Below are positions 26,828 through 35,901 of a stretch of DNA of 64,000 nucleotides, in pieces (positions within the stretch are counted from its first letter, which is position 1; every line of letters begins with the position of its first letter). A model generated the notes under the pieces. It worked only from the letters and a program-made list of their open reading frames with translations, did no database searches and was not told the origin of the DNA. The translations under genes were made by a program, and so were the position numbers. This DNA is from Sphingobacteriales bacterium UTBCD1 (lineage in GTDB: Bacteria; Bacteroidota; Bacteroidia; Chitinophagales; Chitinophagaceae), in NCBI GenBank assembly GCA_002066995.1, contig MWTC01000056.1:1-64000 (forward strand), in the 5' to 3' direction.

Positions 26828-29344
26828 ATGTATCGGTTATTACCGTTTTGTTTGCTGTTTTTTGCGTTCTCCGGAAAAAAGGAAATTGATTCTTCATGGA
26901 TCCGTATTAACCAATTAGGTTATTTGCCCAATGGAGTCAAAGTAGCTGTTTGGTGCAGCAAAGAACAGGCGGGGATCAGCGAATGGCAATTGGTTGAAAT
27001 CAACTCGGGAAAAGTTGTTGCTTCAGGAGATGCAGGAAAACCTTTTGGAGCTTACGGGCCTTTCAAACAGACATACAGATTAAATTTTACATCATTTGAA
27101 AAACCGGGAAAATATTATTTGCAGGCCGGCAATGCCCAATCTCCTGAGTTTGAAATCGGAAATGATGTATATAAAGGCGCTGCTGATTTTTGCCTGAGAT
27201 ACATGCGGCAGCAACGTACCGGCTTCAATCCTTTTTTAAAAGACAGTTGTCATACCCACGACGGTTATGTGTTATACGGCGAAAAAGCAGGCATCAAAGA
27301 CAGTACTTATATTGATGTTGTGGGTGGCTGGCATGATGCAAGCGATTATTTACAGTATTCCACCACATCTGCAAATGCTACCTATCATTTGCTTGCAGCC
27401 TACAGGGATTTCCCGGAAGTTTTTACTGACGAAAAACAAGCGAACGGGTTGGATGGAAGCAACGGTATTCCCGATGTGATGGATGAAGCTAAATGGGGAT
27501 TGGACTGGTTGCTTAAAATGCATCCAAGATCTGATTGGATGTTCAATCAGATAGCCGATGACCGTGATCATCAAGGTATGCGGCTACCCAAAGAAGATAG
27601 TTTTTATGGAAGAGGGTATGAGCGGCCGGTATATTTTGTAAGCGGAGACCCGCAGCAGAGAGGGAAATTCATGAATAATACAACAGGTACATCTTCAACT
27701 GCAGGAAAATTTACCAGCGCATTTGCCCTGGGAAGTATCTTGTTTAATAAGAGTGATAAATCCTTTTCGAAAATACTTAAAGAAAAAGCAGCTTCCGCCT
27801 ACCGGTATGCGAATAAAAAACCGGGTGTTACGCAGACAGCATCTGTCCGAGGGCCTTATATCTATGCAGAAGAAAATTGGGTAGATGATATGGAACTTGC
27901 AGCAGCAAGCCTGAAGTTGATCAATAAACAAAACAGGGATTTAGACATCAGGTCATTTGAATTTGCAAAACAGGAACCGGTCACACCCTGGTTGGGAAAA
28001 GATACTGCGAATCACTATCAGTGGTATCCGTTTATCAACCTGGGACATTATGAGCTGGCCAAACAAATAAAAGGAAAAAGAAGAGATACGATCATTGGTT
28101 ATTACAAAGAAGGAATTGAGAGGGTATGGAACAAAGCAAAACATAATGCATTTTACCGGGGCATTCCATTCATCTGGTGCAGCAACAATCTAACCACTTC
28201 ATTTGCCATTCAGTGTTACTGGTATAAACAACTCACCAACGATCAGGCATTTTCAGAACTGGAACAGGCAAACTTCGACTGGTTATTTGGTTGCAATCCC
28301 TGGGGAACAAGTTTTGTTTATGGTTTGCCGGCATACGGCGATACGCCTGTTGATCCGCATTCGGCATTCACTCATTTAAAAAATTACCCGATTGACGGTG
28401 GTTTAGTGGATGGACCTGTCTATACCAATATCTACAACAATCTTATCGGCATCACCCTGCACGATCCGGATGAATATGCAGAATTTCAAAGTGATCTTGC
28501 CGTATATCATGATGATTACGGAGATTACAGTTCGAACGAACCGACAATGGACGGCACTGCTTCATTGGTTTATTTACTGGCAGCCAAAGAAGCTTCTTCT
28601 GCCACTAATAAAACAAGTTCATCAACTTCTCCGGGAAATAATTTTTCTTATTCGTATGGCGCCATTGTAAGAGGAGACTCGACTAAAAAAAATATCGCTA
28701 TTGTTTTCACAGGTGATGAATTCGGTGAAGGCGGCGATTTTATTTTAAAGGCATTGAAGAAGGAAAATATCCATGCTTCTTTTTTTTTGACCGGTAACTT
28801 TTACAGGAACCCTGAATTTAAAAAGACTATAAAAGGATTGAAGAAGAATGGCAATTACCTTTCCACACATTCGGACAAGCATTTACTGTATTGCGACTGG
28901 ACCAAAAGAGATAGTTTACTGGTAACGAAAGAACAATTTACCGAAGACCTGCACCATGCATTTGAGACTATGAAGGAATTCGGGATCAAAGAAAAAGAGG
29001 TTCCCTATTTCATTCCGCCGTATGAATGGTACAATGATACCATTTCTGCATGGGCAAGGGAAACAGGCCATCAACTGATCAATTTTACCAGGGGAATGAG
29101 GAATACTGCCGATTACACCACTCCTGATATGAAAAATTACAGGCCCAGTGATGATATCTTCAATTCGATCGTTCAGTATGAGCAAACTAATCCTTCAGGA
29201 CTGAACGGTTTTATTCTTCTGATGCATATCGGCGCCGGGCCTAAAAGAACCGATAAATTTTATTTACGATTACCGGAATTAATTCAATTATTGAAAAACA
29301 AAGGCTATCAATTTCAAAGGGTTGATCAGTTGTTGCAACAATGA
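26828..29344 (+). CDS. GH9 glycoside hydrolase fused to a polysaccharide-deacetylase-like domain
   Basis: I start at the ATG at 26828 (838 residues); the frame opens at a TTG at 26810. After a signal-like N terminus, an Ig-like cellulase N-terminal domain spans about 22-115 (IRINQLGYLPNGVKVAV). The GH9 (alpha/alpha)6 domain spans about 120-590, with the catalytic-base motif GGWHDASDY at 166-174 and the general-acid region DYSSNEPTMDGTA near 565. A Ser/Thr-rich linker follows, then a NodB-like CE4 domain at about 616-838 (VFTGDEFGEGGDFI, STHSDKH). In that domain the usual TFDD reads FTGDE, so metal binding may be partial. It probably attacks beta-1,4-glucans or chito-oligomers outside the cytoplasm. 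It is divergent from the ROK-MFS-SIS-FAH run. Confidence 0.85.
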   Translation: MYRLLPFCLLFFAFSGKKEIDSSWIRINQLGYLPNGVKVAVWCSKEQAGISEWQLVEINSGKVVASGDAGKPFGAYGPFKQTYRLNFTSFEKPGKYYLQAGNAQSPEFEIGNDVYKGAADFCLRYMRQQRTGFNPFLKDSCHTHDGYVLYGEKAGIKDSTYIDVVGGWHDASDYLQYSTTSANATYHLLAAYRDFPEVFTDEKQANGLDGSNGIPDVMDEAKWGLDWLLKMHPRSDWMFNQIADDRDHQGMRLPKEDSFYGRGYERPVYFVSGDPQQRGKFMNNTTGTSSTAGKFTSAFALGSILFNKSDKSFSKILKEKAASAYRYANKKPGVTQTASVRGPYIYAEENWVDDMELAAASLKLINKQNRDLDIRSFEFAKQEPVTPWLGKDTANHYQWYPFINLGHYELAKQIKGKRRDTIIGYYKEGIERVWNKAKHNAFYRGIPFIWCSNNLTTSFAIQCYWYKQLTNDQAFSELEQANFDWLFGCNPWGTSFVYGLPAYGDTPVDPHSAFTHLKNYPIDGGLVDGPVYTNIYNNLIGITLHDPDEYAEFQSDLAVYHDDYGDYSSNEPTMDGTASLVYLLAAKEASSATNKTSSSTSPGNNFSYSYGAIVRGDSTKKNIAIVFTGDEFGEGGDFILKALKKENIHASFFLTGNFYRNPEFKKTIKGLKKNGNYLSTHSDKHLLYCDWTKRDSLLVTKEQFTEDLHHAFETMKEFGIKEKEVPYFIPPYEWYNDTISAWARETGHQLINFTRGMRNTADYTTPDMKNYRPSDDIFNSIVQYEQTNPSGLNGFILLMHIGAGPKRTDKFYLRLPELIQLLKNKGYQFQRVDQLLQQ

Positions 29345-29385
29345 CAAAGATCCGTTTCTCATAAACCGGAAAATGAATTTCAATT

Positions 29386-29393
29386 TATCTTTG
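29386..29393 (+). promoter_or_regulatory. -7 box directly before the fatty acid hydroxylase gene
   Basis: TATCTTTG matches TAnnTTTG exactly and ends 4 bases before the ATG at 29398. If used, transcription would begin at or next to the start codon, so the mRNA would be leaderless or nearly so. No clear -33 TTTG is present. Confidence 0.4.
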
Positions 29394-29397
29394 CAAC

Positions 29398-30057
29398 ATG
29401 CAATTCGATAAAATTCACAATAAAGGCCGGGCACAATTATTCAGGAATCAATACCTGGAAATGCTGACCAAGACACATCCCCTCGTGATCTGGGGCATCT
29501 ATCTGCCCATCATCATTTACATGCTGTACTTCAGCAACAGCAAACTGGAATATCCTTTTCTCAGGATCACATTGATCTTCCTGGCCGGTATTTTCTTCTG
29601 GACATTCTTTGAATACCTGGCTCATCGTTTTTTGTTTCACTGGATAAGCGACAATCCCCGGATTCAGAAATTCGCTTATGTGATGCATGGAAACCATCAT
29701 CATTTTCCGAGAGACAAGCAAAGATTATTTATGCCGCCGGTGCCGAGCCTTATTATTGCATCAGCCATTTTCGGATTGATGTACCTGGCCATGCACAACA
29801 ATGCGTTTGTATTCTTTCCGGGATTTATGTTCGGTTATCTTATGTATGGAAGTATTCATTTTGCCATTCATGCATGGAATCCTCCTTTTAAGTGGATGAA
29901 ACCGCTATGGAGAAATCATCATCTGCACCATTACAAAGACGAACACCAGGGATTTGGTGTGAGCACTACCTTATGGGATCGCATTTTCGGAACCATGTTC
30001 GACCTGAAAAAAGAAAAAGAAGATAAAGAGAAGGTAAAAGAATTGAGATATAAGTAA
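29398..30057 (+). CDS. Fatty acid hydroxylase-superfamily membrane protein
   Basis: The 219-residue membrane protein has about four transmembrane helices and the full set of di-iron histidine boxes: HRFLFH, HGNHHH, HFAIH and HHLHHY. This matches fatty acid 2-hydroxylase (FA2H/Scs7-like). Related Bacteroidota make 2-hydroxylated fatty acids for sphingolipids and ornithine lipids, so a role in lipid 2-hydroxylation is likely but inferred. The C terminus is a short Lys/Glu-rich tail. It is convergent with the GNAT gene. Confidence 0.85.
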   Translation: MQFDKIHNKGRAQLFRNQYLEMLTKTHPLVIWGIYLPIIIYMLYFSNSKLEYPFLRITLIFLAGIFFWTFFEYLAHRFLFHWISDNPRIQKFAYVMHGNHHHFPRDKQRLFMPPVPSLIIASAIFGLMYLAMHNNAFVFFPGFMFGYLMYGSIHFAIHAWNPPFKWMKPLWRNHHLHHYKDEHQGFGVSTTLWDRIFGTMFDLKKEKEDKEKVKELRYK

Positions 30058-30138
30058 ATGGCCCGATTGCCCGATGGTTGGATTATGGTTGTAATATTTC
30101 CGGGCAGTAGTCAATAAGTAGTTCCCTGATTTCCCATT

Positions 30139-31263
30139 TCAATGCTCAAATACATATTTATAAGTACGGTGTGTCTTGTCTCTTACGGCGCCTGTGGCCT
30201 GATGCAGGGAGATCATTCTTTTATTCCAGTCCGCCACCCAGGCTAATTCCACTTCGGTAATGGTATTCCGGGGCAACACTTCTTTTTGCAAACATCTGAT
30301 CAGAGCAGATTCCAATCCGTGGTTCTGGTATTTTTTCTTACAGCCCATAGCGATGATCCGGATGCGTTTGGCCTTCGTTGTTTTTTGGTACCACAAAAAT
30401 TTCAATTTGCCCCATAATTTCATTTTACCATTCAGGTGTTTCAGTGTTCTATTGATGTCGGGAAGGCACAGGATAAAAGCTGCCGGATCTTGATTGTAAT
30501 ATGCAAACCAGATTATTTTTTCATCAACAACAGGTTTCATTTGGGAAAATGAATCCCGGATCGTCTGGATGCTTATCGGGGAAAAATTTTCAAAATCACT
30601 CCAGCCATCATTGTAAATTTCCATAAAATCATTAGCGAACCTGCTGTAATGTTTTTTATCGAAATGACAGAATGAATAACCCGGCTTTTGCATCACCCAT
30701 TCTGCAATGCGGATAAAACGATCCGGTAATGGCACGGTGGCATTTAAAATATTGGTGTACTGGTCATAGAGTTTGGTGAAACCATACGATTCAAAAAGAT
30801 TAATATAATACGGCGGATTGTAGTTCATGCCGATACTCGGCGGTTTAAATCCTTCCACCAGCAAACCCCAATACCTGTCATTTTCGCCAAAGTTTACAGG
30901 GGCCTCCGCTGCTTTCATTCCTTTTTCTTTCAGCCATTGTTTAGCTGTATCAAACAACATGAATGCCGCTTCCCTGTTATTGATACATTCAAAAAAACCA
31001 ATTCCTCCTGTGGGAACAGAACTTTTAAATGCTTTATTACGATTGACAAAGGCGGCAATACGGCCGCATACTTCACCCTTTTGCTCCAGGATCCATCGCA
31101 CACATTCTCCATTGGAAAAAAAATGATTATGACGGGGATCAAATATGGATTCAATGTCATTATCCAAAGGACAGATCCAGTTCGGGTCGTCGCGGTAAAT
31201 TTTGCGGGGCAACGCCAGGAACTTTCCTGCCGTTCTGTTTTCAGTTACTTCAATAACATGCAT
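30139..31263 (-). CDS. GNAT-fold N-acetyltransferase-like protein
   Basis: The 374-residue protein begins MHVIEVTENRTAGKFLALPRKIYRDDPNWICPL, the usual opening of a Bacteroidota family annotated as GNAT acyltransferases or hypothetical proteins. The first third has GEVCGRIAAFVN, typical of the GNAT beta4 strand. The C-terminal third has KAKRIRIIAMGCKKKYQNHGLESALIRCLQ, which resembles the acetyl-CoA pyrophosphate loop. The substrate is unknown. It is the last gene of a minus-strand trio with the 107-residue protein and TIGR02757. Confidence 0.75.
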   Translation of the reverse strand: MHVIEVTENRTAGKFLALPRKIYRDDPNWICPLDNDIESIFDPRHNHFFSNGECVRWILEQKGEVCGRIAAFVNRNKAFKSSVPTGGIGFFECINNREAAFMLFDTAKQWLKEKGMKAAEAPVNFGENDRYWGLLVEGFKPPSIGMNYNPPYYINLFESYGFTKLYDQYTNILNATVPLPDRFIRIAEWVMQKPGYSFCHFDKKHYSRFANDFMEIYNDGWSDFENFSPISIQTIRDSFSQMKPVVDEKIIWFAYYNQDPAAFILCLPDINRTLKHLNGKMKLWGKLKFLWYQKTTKAKRIRIIAMGCKKKYQNHGLESALIRCLQKEVLPRNTITEVELAWVADWNKRMISLHQATGAVRDKTHRTYKYVFEH

Positions 31264-31318
31264 GGGGTAACTTTACTGTAATGTGCAAAGGTAATTTTGT
31301 TTACCCGATAAAACAGGG

Positions 31319-31642
31319 TCACCATTTGTCTTCGTCGGGAATATTGGTATCGGGATGTTTAAATTCTTTTCGTGATCTTATTTTCATCAATTGCCGCTCA
31401 ATGATCAGCGCTGCAATTATATCACCTGCATCTTCACCGGCAGTTGTTTTCAGTAAATATTTTAATTTAGACTCACTGACATCAATACGGTACAGCAGAT
31501 AAACCAGTTTATTAAAGTCGGTCCGGATCAATTCATTTATCCTGGTACCAAGGATTCTTTTTATTTCTTCCAGTGTAATTTTTTCCGGCAATTCAATAGC
31601 CAGGTCTTTATTCAGTGATCTTATCAGTGCGGAATTATTCAT
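31319..31642 (-). CDS. Small conserved-looking protein of unknown function
   Basis: The 107-residue soluble, helical, charged protein is encoded between TIGR02757 (23-base gap) and the GNAT gene (55-base gap) in the same direction. It has no signal peptide or transmembrane helix. The segment LVYLLYRIDVSESKLKYLLKTTAGEDAGDIIAALIIERQLMKI looks like a helical hairpin. I do not recognise the family, but the compact spacing and normal composition support a real gene. Confidence 0.7.
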   Translation of the reverse strand: MNNSALIRSLNKDLAIELPEKITLEEIKRILGTRINELIRTDFNKLVYLLYRIDVSESKLKYLLKTTAGEDAGDIIAALIIERQLMKIRSRKEFKHPDTNIPDEDKW

Positions 31643-31665
31643 TAAATTTTTTTCTGCCCGTCCGG

Positions 31666-32439
31666 TCAGCCGGGCATGATTCCCGACCCGAATAAAGCAA
31701 AATCATATTTTACCGGGTCATTTTCATCTAAAGTACGGAGAAAGGAGGTGAGTTCCAATGCAGCTTTCCAATCGGGCGGTTTTCTTTTTAAGATGCCCAG
31801 TCTTTTCGCCACTCTTACTACATGCACATCCAGCGGGCAAACGAGTTGTGCAGGCAAAATATTTTTCCAGATCCCGAAGTCCACTCCGTTCTTATCTTTC
31901 CGCACCATCCAGCGAAGAAACATGTTCAATCTTTTACAGGATGAATTCCGTTCCGGTGTGGCAATATGTTTTCTGGTTCTTTCAGGTATGTTTTCCAAAG
32001 AAAAAAAATAATGGTGAAATCCTGTCAAAGCATTCTTCGTCGTCAGGTCATCTTTCTTCATCCACCTGGTAAATGCGGCTTCAAGTGTATCGTAATGAGA
32101 ATAATGCCATCGAAAAAATTCTATGAAATATAAAAGGTCGGTGGCGTTGAAGGTGCGGTGTTTGAATTGCAAAAGCCTTTTTAGTTCGTTATGATCATGA
32201 TTCAGGCAGAATTCATAGGGCGACATATCCATCAGGCTCATCAGCTCCTTTGATTTTTTAATGATAGTGGTTCGGTTGCCCCAGGCAAAGGTGGCCGCAA
32301 AAAAACCGGCGATCTCTATAGCCTCCTTTTTTTTGAAAAGATGCGGAATGGAGATAGGATCGTCTTTGATGAAAGATGGCCGGTTATACTGCTCAACTTT
32401 CTTATCGAGAAAATCTTTTAGTGCTACTCTTATTTGCAC
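31666..32439 (-). CDS. TIGR02757-family protein, intact copy at the island's left edge
   Basis: The body (LKDFLDKKVEQYNRPSFI, PISIPHLF, AATFAWGNRTTIIKKSKELM, FKHRTFNATDLLYF, CKRLNMFLRWMVRKD, CPLDVHVVRVAKRLGIL) matches TIGR02757, a Bacteroidota family of about 255 residues that resembles helix-hairpin-helix DNA glycosylase folds. The reading frame continues upstream to 32658, but I place the start at the GTG at 32439. That position aligns with the GTG of the displaced copy at 38752, and it gives 257 residues, the usual length. The 5' end (first 36 or so codons) may be supplied by the inserted block, which would make this a chimeric but functional gene. Confidence 0.82.
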   Translation of the reverse strand: MQIRVALKDFLDKKVEQYNRPSFIKDDPISIPHLFKKKEAIEIAGFFAATFAWGNRTTIIKKSKELMSLMDMSPYEFCLNHDHNELKRLLQFKHRTFNATDLLYFIEFFRWHYSHYDTLEAAFTRWMKKDDLTTKNALTGFHHYFFSLENIPERTRKHIATPERNSSCKRLNMFLRWMVRKDKNGVDFGIWKNILPAQLVCPLDVHVVRVAKRLGILKRKPPDWKAALELTSFLRTLDENDPVKYDFALFGSGIMPG

Positions 32440-32746
32440 TTGAGGATATTTTGCAATTTGGGCAATATTTAAAACATGGCAAAGATCAGAATTAATTTTT
32501 GCTAGTAAATAAAAGATCGAAGTTAATCTACCGCATTCGTTTATAGCAGAACATACAGGATGCTCTGTTTGCCAACATACCGATAAACCATTTGTGACAA
32601 ATTTGCCAATTGGCCATTTCAGTATTGATAGATTCAAAAGGAAACCGTCCATTTTCAAGATTCGTAATGCAGAGCTTCAAATTGTGTCAACTGTGGAATA
32701 AGATGTCTTTGTAAATTTCAAAAAATTAAATTTTATTTTGAAACTT

Positions 32747-35578
32747 ATGATATTCCTGGGGGATGAATCAAAACAGCCAATTTCTAAGAAAAGTGAAATA
32801 GGTAGACCTTTTTTAGTTGGAATGTTAAGCTGTTTCATTGCTTCTGGCAGTTTCTGTCAAACATCTCAAATTATCAAAGGGGTTATTTATGATTCAACGA
32901 CTAATTCTGTACTTGTTTTTGCTACTGTAACTGTCTTTAAAAGTTCAGATACATCTATTGTTAGTTACAGATTGACCAATCCTGACGGAGAATTTAAAGT
33001 ACCAAACCTTCCATTAAATACCCCGCTATATGCACTTATTACGCATACGGGGCATAAAATTATAAGACTTGAATTTACTTTGACAAGTACAGTCCCAAAG
33101 ATTGATTTTGGAAATATCTATTTACATCCCGATTTTACACCCCTGGAAAATGTATTAATAATATCCGAACGTCCCCCTGTTATTGTAAAGAATGATACAA
33201 TTGAATTTAACGCTTCTTCCTTTAAAACGCTTCCGAATGCACTGGTAGAGGATCTTCTTAAAAAGTTACCGGGGGTTGTTGTTAGCCGGGAAGGAAGTAT
33301 TACAGTGAATGGGAAAATTGTTAATCGAATTTTGGTGGATAGCAAAGAGTTTTTTGGATCAGATATAAGAATTGCTACAAAAAACTTGCCCGCAGATATC
33401 ATTGATAAGGTACAGGTGATCGATGATCAGCAGGAATTGGATGATAACCCGTTAGCGGATAGATCAACAGTTGGGAAAGAGATCAATCTAAAACTCAAAA
33501 AAGGGATTAAGAAAGGGTGGTTCGGGAAAACTTATGCTGGAGCAGGGTCACAAAAACGTTATGAAAGTGGTGGGATTATCAATTTCTTTCGGGACACTCT
33601 TCAATTAAGCTTGATTGGCTTTTCAAATAACATAAACAAACCGTCATTTGGCCTGGATGATATAAAAAATATCGGCGGTTTTGCACGAAGCGGATACAGC
33701 AGTTCCATGATGTCTTCTACAGGCGGAATTGTCCTTGATGGGATTTCATTCGGTGCAACATCAGAAGGTATCCAAACTTCAAGCGGAGGTGGTTTTAACC
33801 TGAACAACGAATTGTCGAAAGGACAGTCCTTAAATCTTAGATATTTTTACGGGAATTTGTCGAGTGACTACGGTCGCATCAATGAAACATCAAGCTGGTA
33901 TCAAGATACCCTATTAACAACAACGGATTCGTCCCGCCAATTTACAAAGGACTATAGTCATAGGATTGGAGGTACCTGGAAATGGCAAATTAGCCCACAT
34001 ACAAACTTCACAATAAAACCCGCTCTGACATTTGAAACAAGAACCTCGACGTTACAATCAGGTTCTTTATCCAATCAAAATTTTCAAGGAGTACTCAATA
34101 AGGGGAGTAGCTACAATTCTAAAAGGGAAGAATACAGGACAATGAACATTGGAATCAATTTTCGACAAAACTTTAAGAAGGCCGGAAGAAGTTTTACCGC
34201 AAATGCCTTTGTTAATGCGTCAAGTAATCAAGAACATCTTGTTATCAATTCGCAAAATTTATTAAACGCCAGCAGCACAAATCTTGTAATTGATGAGCAA
34301 AGAATCAGTAGCTTGCCTGATTCAAGAATAGGCGTAACAGTCTCTTACGTAGAACCAATTTCGAAAAAAATTATAGTTCAATTATCTCACGATACAAGGC
34401 TTTCTAAATATGCTTCCGGGATAAAAACTTTTGATAAAGACCAAAGTTCAGGTAAATATACGCTGGCAGATTCCTTACTGTCTAATGACTTAAAAAGAAA
34501 TTATTTTTCAAATATTTCTACGGCTGGTATTACTTGGACAATAAAAAGGTTGCGAATTTCCCCAAAACTAAGCCTGGAATCGTTATACGTTGATAATAAT
34601 TTTCAATCTCCTAAGCTTTCTGATCAGAAATATTATTACTTATTGCCATCATTTTTTTTAACCTGGAACAGCTTTTATATAAGTTATTTCACTACAGTAA
34701 TTGAAAGCAGGATATCGGAATTACAACCCATAAAGGACAATAGTAATCCATTATATGTCAGGTCCGGGAATCCTTATTTAACTCCTTCTTATCTACATTC
34801 CATATATGCAACCTATGATAAATATGATGCAAAGAAACTGGTAACTTATCGATGTATGCTTTCATCAATTCTTTACGAAAAAGGAGTTATTTATCAAAGA
34901 ATGATTGATTCCAACGGGATTCAAAATATTTTGCCGGCTAATGTGCATGGAATCTATAACTATCGGTCGAACCTTAATCTGACCAAACAATTTAAGAAGA
35001 CGGATCAATGGGATTTCTCGCTGGATGTGAATTTTTACAGTGATTTAACGAGGACAAAAATGTTTTTTAATTCGAAGTATAGTTCACTGACCAACTACAC
35101 GTTCCGGCCATCAATTAATTATTCTTTAAACTTCAAAGATCAACTGGAGATCAATCAGCAATATACGCTGAATGTAAATACGGCAAAATATTCCGACCCA
35201 ATTTTTGAAAATACCCAGTTGATCACCCATCAAGTAAGCTCTGAAATTATCTTACGGAAAATTAAACCACTAGTTATCGAATCATCTCTGGATTATTATC
35301 ATAATACCTCTATTAGTAAGCCATTTGATAAGAACATCTTCAGTTGGAATGCTGCGATTCATTTGTTATTCATGAAGAATCAAAAAGCTGATTTTAGAAT
35401 ATCCGCTTATGATATATTAAATGAAAACCGAAGTATTCAAAGAAATATTTTTGAAAATACAACTTCAATTGATCAGTTGAAGACCTTACATCGCTATATA
35501 CTCTTTAGTTTCATCTATAATATCCGGGACGTAAAAACTAAAAAGGTTGGAAGCAAGGATAAACTTCTGCTATTTTAA
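32747..35578 (+). CDS. TonB-receptor-like outer-membrane beta-barrel protein
   Basis: I choose the ATG at 32747 (a TTG lies at 32738). The long n-region is followed by a hydrophobic core (FLVGMLSCFIASGSFCQ). The 943-residue protein then has a carboxypeptidase-regulatory-like beta-sandwich at about 40-130 (IIKGVIYDSTTNSVLVFATVTVFKSSD). Next comes a plug-like domain at about 145-240 (EDLLKKLPGVVVSREGSITVNGKIVNRILVDSKEFFG), then a long barrel of the OMP_b-brl_3 type (about 300-940). No TonB box is evident. Such proteins import or export large ligands or peptides. It starts the island cluster and lies 44 bases upstream of the six-cysteine peptide gene. Confidence 0.8.
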   Translation: MIFLGDESKQPISKKSEIGRPFLVGMLSCFIASGSFCQTSQIIKGVIYDSTTNSVLVFATVTVFKSSDTSIVSYRLTNPDGEFKVPNLPLNTPLYALITHTGHKIIRLEFTLTSTVPKIDFGNIYLHPDFTPLENVLIISERPPVIVKNDTIEFNASSFKTLPNALVEDLLKKLPGVVVSREGSITVNGKIVNRILVDSKEFFGSDIRIATKNLPADIIDKVQVIDDQQELDDNPLADRSTVGKEINLKLKKGIKKGWFGKTYAGAGSQKRYESGGIINFFRDTLQLSLIGFSNNINKPSFGLDDIKNIGGFARSGYSSSMMSSTGGIVLDGISFGATSEGIQTSSGGGFNLNNELSKGQSLNLRYFYGNLSSDYGRINETSSWYQDTLLTTTDSSRQFTKDYSHRIGGTWKWQISPHTNFTIKPALTFETRTSTLQSGSLSNQNFQGVLNKGSSYNSKREEYRTMNIGINFRQNFKKAGRSFTANAFVNASSNQEHLVINSQNLLNASSTNLVIDEQRISSLPDSRIGVTVSYVEPISKKIIVQLSHDTRLSKYASGIKTFDKDQSSGKYTLADSLLSNDLKRNYFSNISTAGITWTIKRLRISPKLSLESLYVDNNFQSPKLSDQKYYYLLPSFFLTWNSFYISYFTTVIESRISELQPIKDNSNPLYVRSGNPYLTPSYLHSIYATYDKYDAKKLVTYRCMLSSILYEKGVIYQRMIDSNGIQNILPANVHGIYNYRSNLNLTKQFKKTDQWDFSLDVNFYSDLTRTKMFFNSKYSSLTNYTFRPSINYSLNFKDQLEINQQYTLNVNTAKYSDPIFENTQLITHQVSSEIILRKIKPLVIESSLDYYHNTSISKPFDKNIFSWNAAIHLLFMKNQKADFRISAYDILNENRSIQRNIFENTTSIDQLKTLHRYILFSFIYNIRDVKTKKVGSKDKLLLF

Positions 35579-35622
35579 TTAATTCAGTCAATTTTTTTTT
35601 TAACCATCTAAAAATAAACATT

Positions 35623-35865
35623 ATGAAAAAGAAATTTATTAAACACGGAATGATGATTTTCATTTTGTCGGCCGGTCTGGTAATCAGCTTTGCAAAAATT
35701 GCACATGCATCGGAACAAGTTAGGGTTATTGAAAATACCATTTGTTGCAATAATGGAGCGATTACAGGTTACTCAAATGATTGTACAGCCGGAGGCGGTA
35801 GCTGCGTTGATCATTTTTGCGGGGATCCGGGCTCCACCGAATTACCCACAACTATTTGTCCTTAG
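35623..35865 (+). CDS. Exported six-cysteine peptide (NVEAL-like layout)
   Basis: The 80-residue precursor has a basic start MKKKFIKH, a hydrophobic core and a signal-peptidase site near AHA/SEQ, which leaves about 51 residues. The mature peptide has six cysteines arranged as CC, then single Cys at DC, SC, FC and IC, in a Gly/Ser/Asn-rich context (CTAGGGSCVDHFCGDPG). The layout resembles NVEAL-type small exported peptides of Bacteroidota, but the match is by architecture only. Three disulfides are possible. It lies between the outer-membrane protein and the histidine kinase. I infer a secreted signal, toxin or bacteriocin-like product, or a small surface factor; none is shown. Confidence 0.65.
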   Translation: MKKKFIKHGMMIFILSAGLVISFAKIAHASEQVRVIENTICCNNGAITGYSNDCTAGGGSCVDHFCGDPGSTELPTTICP

Positions 35866-35901
35866 CGAACTATAATTTTTTATTATTAAAACTTCAACAA
35901 A

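Noticed and set aside
32440..32658. Upstream extension of the TIGR02757 frame (about 73 codons)
   Set aside because: The family has no such N-terminal region, and the GTG at 32439 aligns with the start of the displaced copy at 38752. The extension probably lies in inserted non-coding DNA.
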